From: Xylona heveae TC161
Taxonomy: Eukaryota > Ascomycota > Xylonomycetes > Xylonales > Xylonaceae
NCBI RefSeq assembly: GCF_001619985.1
Contig: NW_017264197.1
Location: 1,054,001-1,118,000, forward strand
DNA: 64,000 nt
Direction: 5' to 3'
This document shows, in pieces, positions 11,837-22,243 of the stretch. Position 1 is the first letter of the stretch. Each line of letters opens with the position of its first letter. The position numbers and the translations under genes are program-made. The notes below the pieces were generated by a model that saw only the letters and a list, made by a program, of their open reading frames with translations, had not been told where the DNA came from and ran no database searches.

Positions 11837-13333
11837 ATGGGTACGGCTGTCAAGGCAAAGGCCGGAGGAGCCGTGCGAGTTGTCTTGACCCGCACCCACC
11901 AGCGGCCTTCTTCTCGGGAATCCTACCCGCCTGCTCAGCCTCCCCATCATTATCAGGCACCAAAGAGATCCTACGTGTCTTATGAGCGCAGCGGCTGCTC
12001 GATGCAGCCAGGCTCGCACACTCTTTACGATTTCACCTCTCGATCTTCTCCTTATCGTCGTCAGATGCTGCCATTGACGATTGAACAATCCCTCCAAATG
12101 CTGTCCCGCCGCAGCCTTCTCAGTCTCCGCTTCAGCGCTGGCCGCTGTGTTCGTGGCAATCGCAAATATTCCACGGAAGTGAACAATCATTCGACCTCTT
12201 CTTCTCCTTCTTCTGCGTCCTCTCTTCCTCCTGGCATGGGAACCAAGCCGTTTACCGCGCCGCCGCCATTCTCTCATGAAAACCACCCTGCTGCAACGAC
12301 GCCATCCGGCTCTGGTACATCTTCCGGCAACAGCACAGTGTCGATCAACGCTGCTGGTCCCCCGCCACCTCCGCCTGCGCCACGAACTACGACGGCTTCA
12401 ATCGTGCCAGAACCTGCACCAAAACTCCCTCCAGCAAAGCGGAAGACCATTGTTCGTCGATTAGTCGCCGAGCCGTTTGGGTCGTTTCACAAGGGCTACT
12501 CTGCAGCCAACCACCGGCGGCCATACATTACACAACTGTGCACCGCCATTGTCACCTACTTTCTTGGAGACCTCGCCGCGCAGTCAATTGAGTACTATTA
12601 CCTACCCAGAGAGATCACGGGTGCAGGTGCCGCCGCCGCAGCCACCGAGGGTGCAAAGGCCGATGGACAATCTGACAAACAATCCTTTTACGATCCCGCA
12701 CGGGCACTGCGAGCCATGGTGACGGGTGCCATTACCGCTATTCCGCTTTACCACTGGTACATTTATCTCGGGCGAAACTTTAACCACCGAACGAGCTTCA
12801 AGATTTCCATTGCCTACAAGATTCTCGTCAGCCAGCTTGTCTTTACGCCCTTTTTCAACGCCTACTTTTTCGGCATGCAGTCCCTCTTATCGCATGTCTT
12901 TCGTTCGCCTCATTATTACCAACATCACCACCATCATGCGGCCGCTGCAAGCGGCGGTGCAGCCGGCAGTAGTGGTAATGGCAGCGGCAGCGGGAGTGGT
13001 AACAACGGTTTCGGAAGCCTAGGCGCCAAATTCTCCGAAGCATGGACACACATCAAAAACACCGTCCCGACAAGTTTCGTCAATAGTCAAAAGTTTTGGC
13101 CGCTCGTTACGGCAATCAATTACACTTTTCTCGATCCCCATCTGCGCCCCCTCTTTGCCAACACCATGGCTATCGGCTGGCAGGCGTACCTGTGCTTGCT
13201 GAACCAGCGAGCCACGCTGGTCGAGGAGCGAGAAGAGGAATTGGAGGAGAAGACTGCCAAGGATACCGAGCCCCATGGCCTAGCTGCCGTGCACTGGATG
13301 CATGCCAAGCAGAAGGATGCGACTGCGGCGTAG
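11837..13333 (+). CDS. Mpv17/PMP22 (Sym1-like) inner-membrane family protein
   Basis: Single-exon gene (498 aa from this start). The C-terminal half has the Mpv17/PMP22 signature: YITQLCTAIVTYFLGDLAAQ, ARALRAMVTGAITAIPLYHWY, VSQLVFTPFFNAYFFGMQSLL and the terminal NSQKFWPLVTAINYTF plus IGWQAYLCLLNQRA, with about four membrane segments. Family members sit in the mitochondrial inner or peroxisomal membrane; yeast Sym1 acts under heat stress and ethanol growth. An internal ATG at 12098 begins MLSRRSLLSLRFSAGR and KYSTEV, a strong mitochondrial presequence, and matches how homologues start; the 11837 ATG has a better context (cacaATGgg) but adds 87 unrelated residues. A Pro/Ser-rich linker and a His/Gly/Ser insert (QHHHHHAAAASGG onward) are lineage-specific expansions. 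Confidence 0.9.
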   Translation: MGTAVKAKAGGAVRVVLTRTHQRPSSRESYPPAQPPHHYQAPKRSYVSYERSGCSMQPGSHTLYDFTSRSSPYRRQMLPLTIEQSLQMLSRRSLLSLRFSAGRCVRGNRKYSTEVNNHSTSSSPSSASSLPPGMGTKPFTAPPPFSHENHPAATTPSGSGTSSGNSTVSINAAGPPPPPPAPRTTTASIVPEPAPKLPPAKRKTIVRRLVAEPFGSFHKGYSAANHRRPYITQLCTAIVTYFLGDLAAQSIEYYYLPREITGAGAAAAATEGAKADGQSDKQSFYDPARALRAMVTGAITAIPLYHWYIYLGRNFNHRTSFKISIAYKILVSQLVFTPFFNAYFFGMQSLLSHVFRSPHYYQHHHHHAAAASGGAAGSSGNGSGSGSGNNGFGSLGAKFSEAWTHIKNTVPTSFVNSQKFWPLVTAINYTFLDPHLRPLFANTMAIGWQAYLCLLNQRATLVEEREEELEEKTAKDTEPHGLAAVHWMHAKQKDATAA

Positions 13334-13500
13334 TCCGTTATATCTCAGTCTTCTGTTTACCCGGTCATTCTATTGATATCTCGGCGGTCTTTCATTCTGT
13401 CTATCCATTATATCTCGGTTTTCTGTCTACCCGGTTATTCTATTGACATCCCGGCTTTTCGGTTTATCCAGTCTGGTCATTGATATCTCCCTTATTCTAC
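13334..13500 (+). repeat. Imperfect tandem repeat in 3' region of Mpv17-family gene
   Basis: A unit of about 70 bp reading ttatatctc-ggttttctgt-ctacccggt-tattctattga is present twice (about 13340-13408 and 13409-13470), with a third degenerate piece ending near 13485. It starts directly after the stop codon, so it would lie in the 3' UTR. Confidence 0.65.
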
Positions 13501-15537
13501 CCATTCCTCGTATACTCATATGACCAAGGTATGGTCAGATTCGATCAGCAGGAGAATACAGAGACGGACGGACCACAAAAAGAGCAAAAGTTTTTGAATT
13601 TTCATATTCAACAGATACATTTACACATACACATACACGTACAGGTCTATACCTTATAAATAGATGTATAGATGTTAGATTCTGTAGACTTCACAAAGGT
13701 TCTACGGAAATTAGATACCCAATATCATATCAAGATTACCTTTTTTCTTATTTATTTGATTTATTTGATTTATTTATTTTATTTTTATTTATTTATTTAT
13801 TCATTCATTTATCTGATATCTAGTTTTGTTTGTGTGTGAATTTTTGTGTTATTTGTGTGTGATTTGTTTTGTGTACAGAGGTATCGACGTCTCGTCCTGG
13901 CTCCCTCAGTGTGTAGGAGTTGCAAGTTGCAACTTATGAAGCGGTCTGGGGGTCTACCGTCTTGAGTTGCTTCAATTTGGCCTCACTGAGTTCGGAGTTC
14001 CCCTTTCATTCATTTATTTCAGGTAGTTTTATTTAGTTTTATTTGTTTTGTGTACACTGTACAGTTATATCACATGCTTTTTATTTTTTCCCTCAGTTTT
14101 CTCCCTTTTCTCATTGTTGTTGTTGTTGTTGTCGTAGTCCTTTTCCCTTCATTTTCTCCCTATTGTCGGAAATTCGTAGATTGGTAGCCTTGTACTTCGT
14201 AGAATCGTAGACTCTAGACTCATAAATTCATAAATCCATAGTCCATCCCCCCACGGTCCACCGTTTTTGTTCGGGGCGCGGGAGGAAGAGTCAAGAAGGG
14301 GAAAAGGGAAGGGGAAGGGGGTAACGGGGGAAATCCGCTGTGACTCTGTCTTCATTGCGTCAACGTCCTAGAAAGTTGAAACACTTGGATCATCATATAT
14401 CCATTGATTCATTGATTCATTCAGATGTACTGTTTACTGTTCACTATTTACTGTATATACTGCATTTACTATACGTACTATACGAATACAACACTGTGGA
14501 ATATATACACGGTACACTCTTTTTTCCCCTTTATATACCTAGTACCCTAGTTACCTAGGTACTATTAATCTATCATTGAATCTGGTTTTCTGTGTATGAC
14601 AGTATGGCTTTGCTGCTCTTGGTACAATTTAGACTTTCTTTCCTTGTCTTTATTCTTGCCATTGAGTTTGTCCTCGAGTTTGCCCTTTGCTCACAAATTC
14701 ACAACACTTTCTCGAACAAGGCCCTTTCTAGAGTCCTTGTTGTAGTCATCGTGTAACTGTCTGTACAATTTACAAAATACAAAATACAAAATACAAGGTA
14801 TAAAATATAAAATACAAAATACAGTATCTCCTAGCCTTCTTCGGTGCGTCATCCATTGGGATACAGGAGAGACGAATATAGTATACATCTTATATCACTG
14901 GACCGAGGGTCCAAGTGATACATCACACTGCCAATTGTCAATGTGGTTGCCATCCAATGTGTCCTTTCTTTTTTGTTTACTTGTTTGTAGGTATGACACA
15001 GATGTGTGGACTGGGAAGGGGAAAATAAAGGAATGGGAAAAGAGAACAAAAAATAAAAAGAATGAGCAAATAAACAAATAAAAAAAATGAAATAAAATAA
15101 CAAACCTTCCTTCAAGGAGAACCTCAAAAGGAAGAATGAATGAATGAATAAATGAATAAATGAAGGAAGGAAGGAAGGAAGGAAGGAAGGAAGGAAGGAA
15201 GGAAGGAAGGAAGGAAGGAAGGAAGAAAGGAATAATATTAAAAAATAATATTAAATAAAGATAAAATCAAGTAAAAAAATATAAATACAAAACCTTTTTC
15301 CTTTTCCCCACGGTCCCCACCTAATAAGAACAAACTCAAATAGAGAAAAGGAAAGAAAGAAAGAAAGAAAGAATAAGAGAAAAGGAGAATGGAAAATGAT
15401 AAAATAAAACAAGATAAAATAGAATAAAACAGAAAAAAATAAATTAAAATAGAACGAATCAAATTAAAAATAAGAAAAAAAAAAAAAAATACAAAAAGAG
15501 CAAAGTGGCAGACAGTAAATAACTAATGCGTCGTACC
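13501..15537. other. Microsatellite-rich 2 kb spacer
   Basis: No gene seen. The stretch is built of low-complexity DNA: TTTA/TTTGA runs at 13744-13812, GTT runs near 14114-14132, ATTGATTC repeats near 14398-14420, AAAATAC repeats at 14768-14822, AATG then GGAA runs at 15133-15224, GAAA at 15351-15372 and A15 at 15475-15489. It separates two convergent genes. Confidence 0.7.
15162..15224. repeat. GGAA tetranucleotide microsatellite
   Basis: About 15 uninterrupted copies of GGAA, preceded by AATG/AATA repeats from about 15133. Directly visible; likely length-variable between strains. Confidence 0.9.
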
Positions 15538-17422
15538 TTATGAACCGCTATCAGGAAAGCCGGGATCACCAGGATCAGGATCAGCAGGAGGAGGATGAGG
15601 ATGGGCAGCAGGAAGAGGGATGCCGGCAGGACTAACACCGCCTCCGTGAGAAATACTACCACCACCACTGCGACCCCTCCCTAGAACGGTACTAGGAACA
15701 CTTCCAGGAACACCAGGACTAGAAAAACTACATCGAAGAACACTGCCAGGAACGCTAGTATGAGGAGCCCCATGACCACTGGCTTCCCGCGCAGCGCGGA
15801 GTCGTTCGCGCCACAATTCGCGCCCTTTGCCTTCTGGCTCAGTGCCGCAGTAGCGCCCTTGCTCGTCTTTGGCCCAATATTTCAAGTATTCTCCCCTGGT
15901 CATCTGGACGATTTGATATTTCTTTTCCCGTGCCTTTTTCTGGTTTGGGTGTATGAGACTTGGGATAGTCTTGGTGTTGCTGTTACTGGTGCCGCCGCCG
16001 CTCCTCTTCCACCATCCCGTGCGGCGGGTCTTGGATTCTGTGACTTCGGGAGACGATATCGCCGGGGTGGGAGAGGTAAGTGGGTTTTGCGGCGTTGAGA
16101 TGATGTTAGGTCCACTCGCACCGAGTGCGTTACTGGGGATAGTACCGGGGACAGTAGGAGTGTTCATCATGTTGACGCTGACTCCTTTATTGTTATACAC
16201 ATCACTTCCGCCGATGCCGGTGCTTCCGCTTCCACCTAAACCTGATCGCGCAGTTGGATGACTCCATCTGCGACTGCGAGCCTCATTTGCAGGCTTATCA
16301 TCATCGTCCTCATCAGCGCCGTCTATGCCTAAAGCAGAAGAGGTAGATGTCGACGCTGTAGTCAAAAGAGTCAATAGGGCAAGTGATTTCTGATCTTTTG
16401 GTACGGCGCTGAGCATACCGCCTGTGCCTCCTAAGCCACCAGCAACAGATGATTCCAGGACAGTCGCTGCACTGGACGATGCGGTCATGGGTTTGTGCAC
16501 AATTGAGCGGGCGACATTGAAGAATTTGTCCACAAAAGATGTGGCTAGTGCGCGGCGGGGAGAAGCAGTCACTGCTTCTTGTTGCTGTAGGGCTTGTTGC
16601 TGGAGGAGCGCACTAGATTCTGCTGGTTCAAAAGCAGGTTGTTGCTCAAATGCATTTGCTGGATTTATACCACCTCCTGATGCTCGTCCTCCAGCTTGTT
16701 GACCGCCACGAGATCTGCTGCTTGAAGTGTTGCCACTACCACTACCACTGCCCGTGTCCTCTGTCTGTTCTGTCTGATCTGTAGAGGAGGAGGATGGAGG
16801 AGATTCAGATTGGTCATAGTTGTCATTGTCATTGGCATTGAGATTATCAGTGTCCATGCCACTCGCGCTGGAATCCCCCCGGGCAAACTGATCGAGACTA
16901 CCGCCTTGACCACTCCCGCCAGCACCGCGGTTATCTGCAACACGATGACGACCAGTGCGCAGATCTTCATCGTGAGTCACTGATGGAAAGGCCTCGTCGG
17001 TGAAATCATCATCCTCATCAATTGGAATGGGGACCATGATTTTGTCCGAATCCCGAAATTTCCATGGTAGTAATTGCGGTGCTTGCGCAGTGAACCCTGA
17101 AGGAAGATTGGAGAGCGCCGAAAACGGCGCCTGTTTGGGCATGCTACATTCATATTTATGTGTTAGACATATATTGGTTGTTCCATAAGTGTGCAAAGCT
17201 TGATGGCGCAATAGAAAGCAGGCTGCGGAGTTGCTCAACGAGGACATACGGTCTTCCAGTTGCAGTGAATCTCTGCATACCTCCGTCAGAGTATGCATTT
17301 GCGATGCTCTGATCCGGAGATGGGAACCCGGCACTTCCGGATCGTCGTCCGGGCCCGGATTGAGGGAAACTCGACGTTGACATATTTTCTTTCGGATGCT
17401 TATTTGTTTTCTGCTGATTCAT
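15538..17422 (-). CDS. Uncharacterised low-complexity fungal protein
   Basis: Two exons: 17422-17250 and 17143-15538 joined by a 106-nt GT-AG intron, phase 2 (592 aa). The N-terminus has SGPGRRSGSAGFPSPDQSIA and YSDGGMQRFTATGRPMPKQAP; a second possible start is the ATG at 17383 (MSTSSFPQS). Then come KIMVPIPIDEDDDFTDEAFP, a long Ser/Gly/Gln-rich disordered middle, SFVDKFFNVARSIVHK, and a short ordered block near 460-520 (KYQIVQMTRGEYLKYWAKDE, RELWRERLRAAREA), ending in a Pro/Gly tail. No signal peptide, membrane segment or catalytic motif. I recall the WAKDE..GRY type block in Eurotiales hypothetical proteins but know no function. It could be a disordered adaptor or regulator; that is only a guess. 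Confidence 0.75.
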
Positions 17423-18300
17423 TTTAGAGATAAATGTCTATACCGCCTACTCCTTCTTTCATGAATCATACATGGATCTCTGTACCCGTATAGTCCAGTC
17501 AGCACATGTTCAAACAAAAGATCCAAGAGCATCCAAAAATATATAATCTTAGATATCGCCCGTACAATGACCACAACAAGCGGAGATTGCCCAAGAGCCA
17601 ATTTACAAAAAAATCTTGTTGTATCGGATGAGAGCATCAACACGTATAGACTTTAATAAGGAACGTGATGAGTGGTTGAAGAAATATGCAAAAAGTAATC
17701 AGAAGACTGCAAGCTCTCAGACTCCATCGACAAAACGCTGAAAAGAATTTCCTCTTCCCATTTGAAAGGTGAAACGAAGCAATAATCCCAGAACGCATAC
17801 AAAGTAACGGTAGAATTTAGCACACGCAGTCAGCTTACCTAGGCAGTCAGAGCTATCAGATCGATGTCCTAATATGCACTACCCTTTGGAACAAACCCTT
17901 GTCACAATGTACAATTACACGAAAGTGGAATATTGATTTCAATCCAACTTTCGATTGAGAGATTTGGACGATGGGACAACGTGTTGAAGCTAAACTACGT
18001 CGGATATTGGCCGTTGAATATCTCGATTGGAAATAGTTCGTGCATCATTCTCAACGTCAAGTAGGATGAGACACTGAGATGAATATAGGCGGGATTCGAT
18101 AGTACAAGGTGAGATGAGATGGAAATATGATGAAATTAGAGATTGAAAGATGATGAAAGAAAGATAGAATTGAACTTCTAGGCAGTCCGTAACGGGGTTG
18201 CATCTCGATGTGGTCTCTCATATAATTGACGGGATGTCACGATACCTGCCTACCTGGATAGGGCAACTTTTAAGGTTTCGCGTCCGAACAGCAGCTTAAT
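17423..18300. other. Promoter-side spacer of the 592-aa gene
   Basis: AT-rich DNA upstream of the minus-strand 592-aa gene. No supported gene or named motif is seen. Confidence 0.45.
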
Positions 18301-18861
18301 TCAAGTGGCCACACGCGCAAAAGAGATCATGACGCACTGTAGCCAAGGTAGGTACTTATGAACTGATGCAATGTTATTATAGTCATGTGATATTGTTGTA
18401 TTCCATCCCATTATATTTACTCCAAATCTAACCATGAGCGACATGATCAGTCCTTCCCTTGTCCCTGTGTCCCTGTATCCTTGATACCTGTCCACACCAA
18501 TCCGATTATATCTAGCCCAGAAAGTACCGAATACCTGGTATCCAACATATAAAACAAAAATCCCCCAGCGAGGGAAAATGGGGATCAATGGCATATCCAA
18601 ACACAATGTGGATAGCCCAAGGGAAGAATGCAAATAGAAAAGTTCTACAGGAGGTATATACAGCTCGCGAAAGCGATCCCCCAGTCTATAGAGAGAAGTT
18701 CCCACCGCCATTGCCATAGGTATGCCCATTAAGAGAACGAACAATGACCTGATGATTCCACGAGGCAAATCAAGGAGGGGCGAATAGCAAACGAACATGT
18801 GGCGCTTTCCCGCTGTTAGCCTCGCTGCTAATATCGGTCGCAACGTGGGAGTATAGGCCAT
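18301..18861 (-). CDS. Doubtful 186-codon ORF downstream of ZIP gene
   Basis: An uninterrupted ATG-started frame beginning MAYTPTLRPILAARL lies 80 bp past the zinc transporter stop on the same strand. Its product would have one or two hydrophobic stretches (GIIRSLFVLLMGIPMAMAV and WGIFVLYVGYQVFG). I recognise no family, and its codon usage is not clearly gene-like. It may be chance or the transporter's 3' UTR. Listed only so it is not lost. Confidence 0.15.
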   Translation of the reverse strand: MAYTPTLRPILAARLTAGKRHMFVCYSPLLDLPRGIIRSLFVLLMGIPMAMAVGTSLYRLGDRFRELYIPPVELFYLHSSLGLSTLCLDMPLIPIFPRWGIFVLYVGYQVFGTFWARYNRIGVDRYQGYRDTGTREGLIMSLMVRFGVNIMGWNTTISHDYNNIASVHKYLPWLQCVMISFARVAT

Positions 18862-18940
18862 GTGCTCGAAACAGTCCGCAAAGAAGAAAAAGAAGAAGAA
18901 AAAAAAAAGAGGGGTTTGTAAGAGCCAGATGCTTTACAGC

Positions 18941-20050
18941 CTAAGCCCACTTGCCGAGCAAAGCCATGATACCGGCTCCAAGCAAGACGCAAATGACCAT
19001 AAAAGTTAGCTGCCGGTTATCGCGAGTGCGATAGGGGTTGAAGAGGAAATCACGAGCCAGCAGCTCGACGAAGCCAGTGTAGATGAGAATACCGGCAGAG
19101 ATGGAGTCGAGAACGCCTGAAACAACGTTGGCCGTATAGGACTCGGGGTTGTACGTCGTCCTGACGCCGAGACCAATGGCAATGGCGATGGGAGTGGTGA
19201 CACCATATGCGAGGCAGAGCAACCAGGGCATAATGCTGCGCTTAGGAAAGGGAATGGCAGAGAGTCGCGAGCCGATACCAAGACCTTCAAAGGCTTGGTG
19301 AAACACGATGACGGGATACAAGGTTTTGAATTCATCGCCAGCGACACCGAGATTGAGACCGATGATGACGGAGTGGAACAGTACGCCAAATTCGAGAATG
19401 TAAAATGCCGCAATTTGCTGCCTGTACAAGAGACGGGCGCTTTCTTCATCTTCCTCTTCGACATCCGTGTCGACGCCGCCCAGCTTCTCCTTGGTAGGAG
19501 TTGGTGGAGCTTCCATGTCGGAGCGAGTTGAGTGTGGGTGAATGTCGGTTTCCGCAGAAGCTTGAATGGTTGCATTGCCCGTGACAGCACTCTCGATATT
19601 CACATGCTCATGAACCCCGTACTTGACCTCGACGAAGCGCTCCGCAGCAAAGTCAAGCAAAAAAGTAAAGACGGCAGAAGTCAATGCAATGGCGGGCGGC
19701 CAGCTGTAGACGGCCCAGTTGCCTGTCATGCCAACACAGCTGGCTGGTCCAATCTCCTCATAGGCAGGGTCGAGCAAATGGATGAAAGCCGTGGCCACGA
19801 TGACGCCCGAACCAAAATAACGAGCAAACAGATAGACATAGAGAGGAATACGCAACCATCGAACCTTTTTGGCGATGACAGGAAAGAAGGTCGTGGCGGT
19901 GGACGTGATCAGTATGACAAAGAGGGCTGAAATGCGGGCCCCGAGATGGCCGTTATATTCATTACCGCCCTTGTTGATGTAGCAGACGATCTGCGCCGGG
20001 TCGGCGTCGTTGAGGTTGACGCTATTGGGATCGAAGTCGAAGTGAGCCAT
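18941..20050 (-). CDS. ZIP-family plasma-membrane zinc transporter
   Basis: Single-exon 369-aa member of the ZIP (Zrt/Irt) family that imports Zn2+ into the cytosol. Eight membrane segments can be traced. Key motifs: FGSGVIVATAFIHLLDPA in TM2, EFGVLFHSVIIGLNLGVAG in TM4 and VFHQAFEGLGIGSRL in TM5, which carry the His/Glu ligands of the transport path; the C-terminus ends LGAGIMALLGKWA. The cytosolic loop between TM3 and TM4 has His pairs (HEHVN, DIHPHS) and an acidic stretch. It resembles fungal Zrt1/Zrt2 and Aspergillus ZrfA/ZrfB; which one cannot be settled here. Two CAGGGT hexamers upstream (20264 plus strand; 20528-20533 as its complement) fit the short ZafA consensus as I recall it, but could be chance. 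Confidence 0.93.
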   Translation of the reverse strand: MAHFDFDPNSVNLNDADPAQIVCYINKGGNEYNGHLGARISALFVILITSTATTFFPVIAKKVRWLRIPLYVYLFARYFGSGVIVATAFIHLLDPAYEEIGPASCVGMTGNWAVYSWPPAIALTSAVFTFLLDFAAERFVEVKYGVHEHVNIESAVTGNATIQASAETDIHPHSTRSDMEAPPTPTKEKLGGVDTDVEEEDEESARLLYRQQIAAFYILEFGVLFHSVIIGLNLGVAGDEFKTLYPVIVFHQAFEGLGIGSRLSAIPFPKRSIMPWLLCLAYGVTTPIAIAIGLGVRTTYNPESYTANVVSGVLDSISAGILIYTGFVELLARDFLFNPYRTRDNRQLTFMVICVLLGAGIMALLGKWA

Positions 20051-22243
20051 CTTGAATGTATCCTTAACTTAATATGGATATATAAGGTATATCGAGTCTG
20101 GCTTTTACTCCAGCCTGGCCCAACTGCAGACGAAGCGTGCTTCTTGCTTCCGCCGTTCGTTGATAGTGGAAGATTTCTCTGAGGAGAGGAAAATATTTTT
20201 TTCTTCTTGGTTCACGCGAGGGAATCAGGCGGTTTTTCAATTACATGCAGAACGACGATTGACCAGGGTATTAATGAAGCCACATGGGAGAAGTGGAGAA
20301 AAGAGAAAAAGGAAGAAAAAATCAAATGCGAGTGGAAAAATTAATACGGGGGGAACCCGGTGGGAAGACGAAGAGAAGACGGACGGGTGGGGAGGAAGAG
20401 TTGGTGTGAGGGAGATGAGGGAGACCATCCGAATCAGGCCTTAAATGTGAGTCCCTTGGTGGTGAGGAGGATAATCATCATGATTGAATCGGTGGTTGGT
20501 GGTGCTTGAAGATGCCCCATGCCTTGTACCCTGTCTCGTAAATTGGGTGGAGAGAGACTTGGGCAAACAGAAAACTCAGCGACAGAAGTGGGGCCAGAAG
20601 CCACACACATCCACAAAACACTCCATGGTAACTTCAGGCTAGAGAGAAAACAAATATCTGATTTCTTCATTGAAGGAACTTTTGATCCATGTGTTCTTAC
20701 AGAAAAAAAAAAAAAAAAAAAAACCCTTTTTCCAATCATCAATTCACGACTCTGATACTTTTTTTGCAGGCCACATCTCCAACTCAATCAACAGCACTCC
20801 CTAACCACTCTCGTTGCGGCAGGTCGTGTATGCATGCAGCCCAGCCAGGTCCTCCCGAGGTCCTCAAAAAAGGAAAGCGCTTCTCAGCATTAGCGAGCAC
20901 CCAGTGTGAGCGGGCTCGGAACCGAGCCGCGACGGAGCATTTGCCTCTTCGATCGGAACAGACCAACACACCACCATACTTCGTGTACCATCCGATGCGT
21001 AGCACGAACATTTACTCTCCCTCGTGGTCTCCGCCAAAGATGTTCATAAGGTAGTTAAACCTTAGGGATTGTGTACAGAGGTGTACGTCCTGATCACACT
21101 AGTCCACACGCGCGCCTCATGGCTTAGACAAGCTGCTTTAGCACGTTTTCTATAGCAGATAGTGGGGGCTGACATTGGCCGCTCGAAAGAAGCTTTCGCT
21201 ATACATGACCTCTGATTCGACCATTTTCACACCCCTGGGCACCGCTTCGTAGCCAACAAGGGACCCTAACCTTGTAACAGAAAATTTCTGCAAGAGAAAT
21301 ACTCATTATTATGCAAAGCTTTTGCCGCCTTTCGAGCGGGGACCGGTAGCTGGTCTCGGAGACAGCCCCGATTCCAGCAGCACGGTTCATGACCTTATTG
21401 TCCGACGCCATCACTTAAACAAAAGTATCATCGACCGATTGGGTGATTTTACGAAGCCTGGCCCTGCAGAGCTTTTGCAGTACTACTTGGAATACAGAAT
21501 TTGAACCTTGCCGTCTTTGACAAACTTTTATGACCCACGCCGGTAATTAACTTATGCTAATGTGTAATAGTCCGTGGATACCTTGCCAATACTACACCCT
21601 TGCAATAGCTTGACATCAAAAACGAGTCTTGGCTTGGTGGGTATTGAGTTGGTCGTGTCAAATGATAATGTTCCGGAATTCTGGCTCAAATCTGAGGTTC
21701 TATCATGCTTCCAAATCAGTTACATTGCAGCACAGATGAGCTGAAGACAAGCGATGCCCTGGGCATCGCAACCCAGGGATCCCCGAACCACCAAGGTACC
21801 CGCGCTAACCGAACAACTTAGGCCGTCCTTTCTGCGTTTCCTTCTCTTCTTCTTGTCTATCTTGTCCCGCCTCGGGCAAGTAACCTTGACTTTCCTGCGG
21901 TCCTCTCTGTTGGTCTTACTAAGAGAATCTCTCTAATTGGTGAATGCTGGCTCTGTGGTTCTTGTCAATTTGACAAATGAAACGAATCATTCAATAATGA
22001 CGATATGCTCCATGCCACCGGTATAGTACTGCTATGCCTCATCATGATACTTTGTCTCCATTCCACACTCCTGGGATGATTGGAACGACTAGTGTGCCTG
22101 TCAAAAAAAAAATGTCTAAACTCCCATCCCTCCGTACCAATGTCAAATTTCATTTCTCAAATTTCAAACAAAGACTATGTGTTGAACCGACCACGGGAGC
22201 AGGAAACATTCTCATATTTGAAAAATCACGCTATTCGTGTTGC
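20051..22243. other. 2.2 kb spacer between ZIP gene promoter and 350-aa gene
   Basis: The left part is the zinc transporter promoter, including GA-rich DNA at 20285-20410. An A21 run lies at 20703-20723. I see no supported gene, tRNA or repeat family; frames up to about 120 codons here look like chance. Confidence 0.5.
20703..20723. repeat. Poly(A) run of 21
   Basis: An uninterrupted run of 21 A residues on the plus strand. No adjacent retroelement body or target-site duplication was recognised, so it is recorded as simple sequence. Confidence 0.9.

Noticed and set aside
11789-12286. 165-codon minus-strand frame over the Mpv17-family gene
   Set aside because: Arg-rich shadow opposite the Ser/Pro-rich N-terminus; no motif.
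20703-20723. Poly(A) run as a possible retroelement tail
   Set aside because: No element body, open frame or target-site duplication was seen beside it; simple homopolymer is enough.
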